Shown: positions 63,707-64,000 of the stretch, one piece after another
How the letters are laid out: each line of letters opens with the position of its first letter
Numbering within the stretch: position 1 is the first letter of the stretch
Assembly (NCBI RefSeq): GCF_000283655.1
Contig: NC_016622.1
Span: forward strand, 570,501-634,500
Length of the DNA stretch: 64,000 bases
From: Azospirillum lipoferum 4B
GTDB taxonomy: Bacteria > Pseudomonadota > Alphaproteobacteria > Azospirillales > Azospirillaceae
Direction: 5' to 3'
Notes under the pieces: generated by a model
The model's database searches: none
Seen by the model: the letters and a program-made list of their open reading frames with translations, nothing else
What the model was told of the DNA's origin: nothing
Program-made: the position numbers and the translations under genes

Positions 63707-64000
63707 TCAGCGGGCGAGCACTTGGGCTGCTTCCTTGGTCGCGGCGATGGCGGTTTCGACCTGCGCGAAGGCGGCGGAGATTGCGTTGATGTTCCGGTCC
63801 ACAACGCCCACCGAGGTCGATGCTCCCTGCATGTTGGCGGAGATGCTGGCGGTGACGGTGGTCTGTTCCTCGACCGCGCCGGCGGACATGACGACGAATT
63901 CACGCAGATCGGTCATGGCCGTGCGGATTGCCGACAGGGAAGACACGACATCGCCGGAGACGGAACGCATCCCCTCGATTTCGCGGGAAATCTGGGCGGT
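63707..64000 (-). CDS. Chemoreceptor C-terminal fragment, 5' end beyond window
   Basis: The frame is open to the last base, so only the C-terminal 97 residues are seen. AQISREIEGMRSVSGDVVSS, then VVMSAGAVEEQTTVTASISA and NMQGASTSVGVVDRNINAI, form the descending helix of a receptor signalling hairpin with the EEQ-T-V-T pattern. It is on the same strand as the dCache receptor and ends 219 bp upstream of it; no gene is visible in that gap. Confidence 0.82.
   Translation of the reverse strand, partial: TAQISREIEGMRSVSGDVVSSLSAIRTAMTDLREFVVMSAGAVEEQTTVTASISANMQGASTSVGVVDRNINAISAAFAQVETAIAATKEAAQVLAR

Noticed and set aside
1-64000. tRNA, rRNA or selenocysteine-insertion features
   Set aside because: I looked for T-loop-like GTTCGANTC contexts and rRNA cores and saw none; the formate dehydrogenase has Cys, not an in-frame TGA, at the active site.

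Overview
The window is GC-rich (roughly two thirds G+C by eye) and comes from a motile, nitrogen-fixing alphaproteobacterium, most likely Azospirillum or a close relative. The reasons are a nifENX-orf3-orf5-ferredoxin operon in the Azospirillum order, an F0 ATP synthase operon kept apart from F1 with paired b and b' subunits, an unusual number of chemoreceptors (five complete and one partial), flagellin, MinCDE, and a periplasmic molybdenum- or tungsten-type formate dehydrogenase cluster. I saw no rRNA or tRNA gene, no CRISPR array and no insertion sequence. The assignment to Azospirillum is inferred from gene content and order only.

Layout. 1-4.3 kb: the 3' part of a TPR/O-GlcNAc-transferase-like protein, a beta-1,4-galactosyltransferase-like protein and an FkbM methyltransferase, a glycan-modification operon about 5 kb from a large flagellin gene (9.5-11.4 kb, minus strand). 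Between them lie pyrE, a single-domain hemerythrin, a chemoreceptor and an exported serine carboxypeptidase. 11.7-14.6 kb: RidA, a DUF482 protein and a CaiB-type CoA-transferase.

14.8-29.1 kb is devoted to formate dehydrogenase. It holds moaA and mobA (cofactor synthesis), a 684-residue multi-cluster ferredoxin, TupA and TupB (tungstate-type oxyanion uptake, with no ATPase gene alongside), FdhD (sulfuration), two DUF330x proteins, a TorD-like chaperone, a small TAT-signal protein, then the catalytic (Cys-type), iron-sulfur and cytochrome b subunits with a tiny lipoprotein between the last two. An apparently toxin-less ParD antitoxin lies inside the block.

29.4-40 kb: a class II aldolase, a membrane sensor kinase, a DODA-type dioxygenase, the F0 operon (atpI-B-E-F'-F) with a clear sigma70 promoter and a strong terminator, a SCO protein, a chemoreceptor with a C-terminal hemerythrin domain, and PhoH. 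About 850 bp upstream of phoH contain no convincing gene but do contain an intrinsic terminator on the minus strand. 40.9-48.1 kb: minCDE, a CRTAC1-like FG-GAP protein, a separate PAS protein overlapping a chemoreceptor gene (a split Aer-like pair), and a chemoreceptor-like protein with reversed domain order behind a sigma54-like promoter.

48.2-56.3 kb is mostly housekeeping: dipeptide epimerase, pterin dehydratase, a uracil-DNA-glycosylase-like protein, an EtfB-type methyltransferase, a CHAP protein, UbiA, a lone receiver domain, RsmE and GshA. 56.5-60.9 kb: the nif operon on the minus strand, read from a sigma54 (-24/-12) promoter with a NifA-type TGT-N10-ACA site. 61-64 kb: a small exported protein and two more chemoreceptors.

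Six copies of a palindromic, C-tract/G-tract intergenic repeat of about 125-180 bp, some with perfect 17-19 bp terminal inverted repeats, sit just downstream of genes across the window. They are the least explained structure in the sequence.
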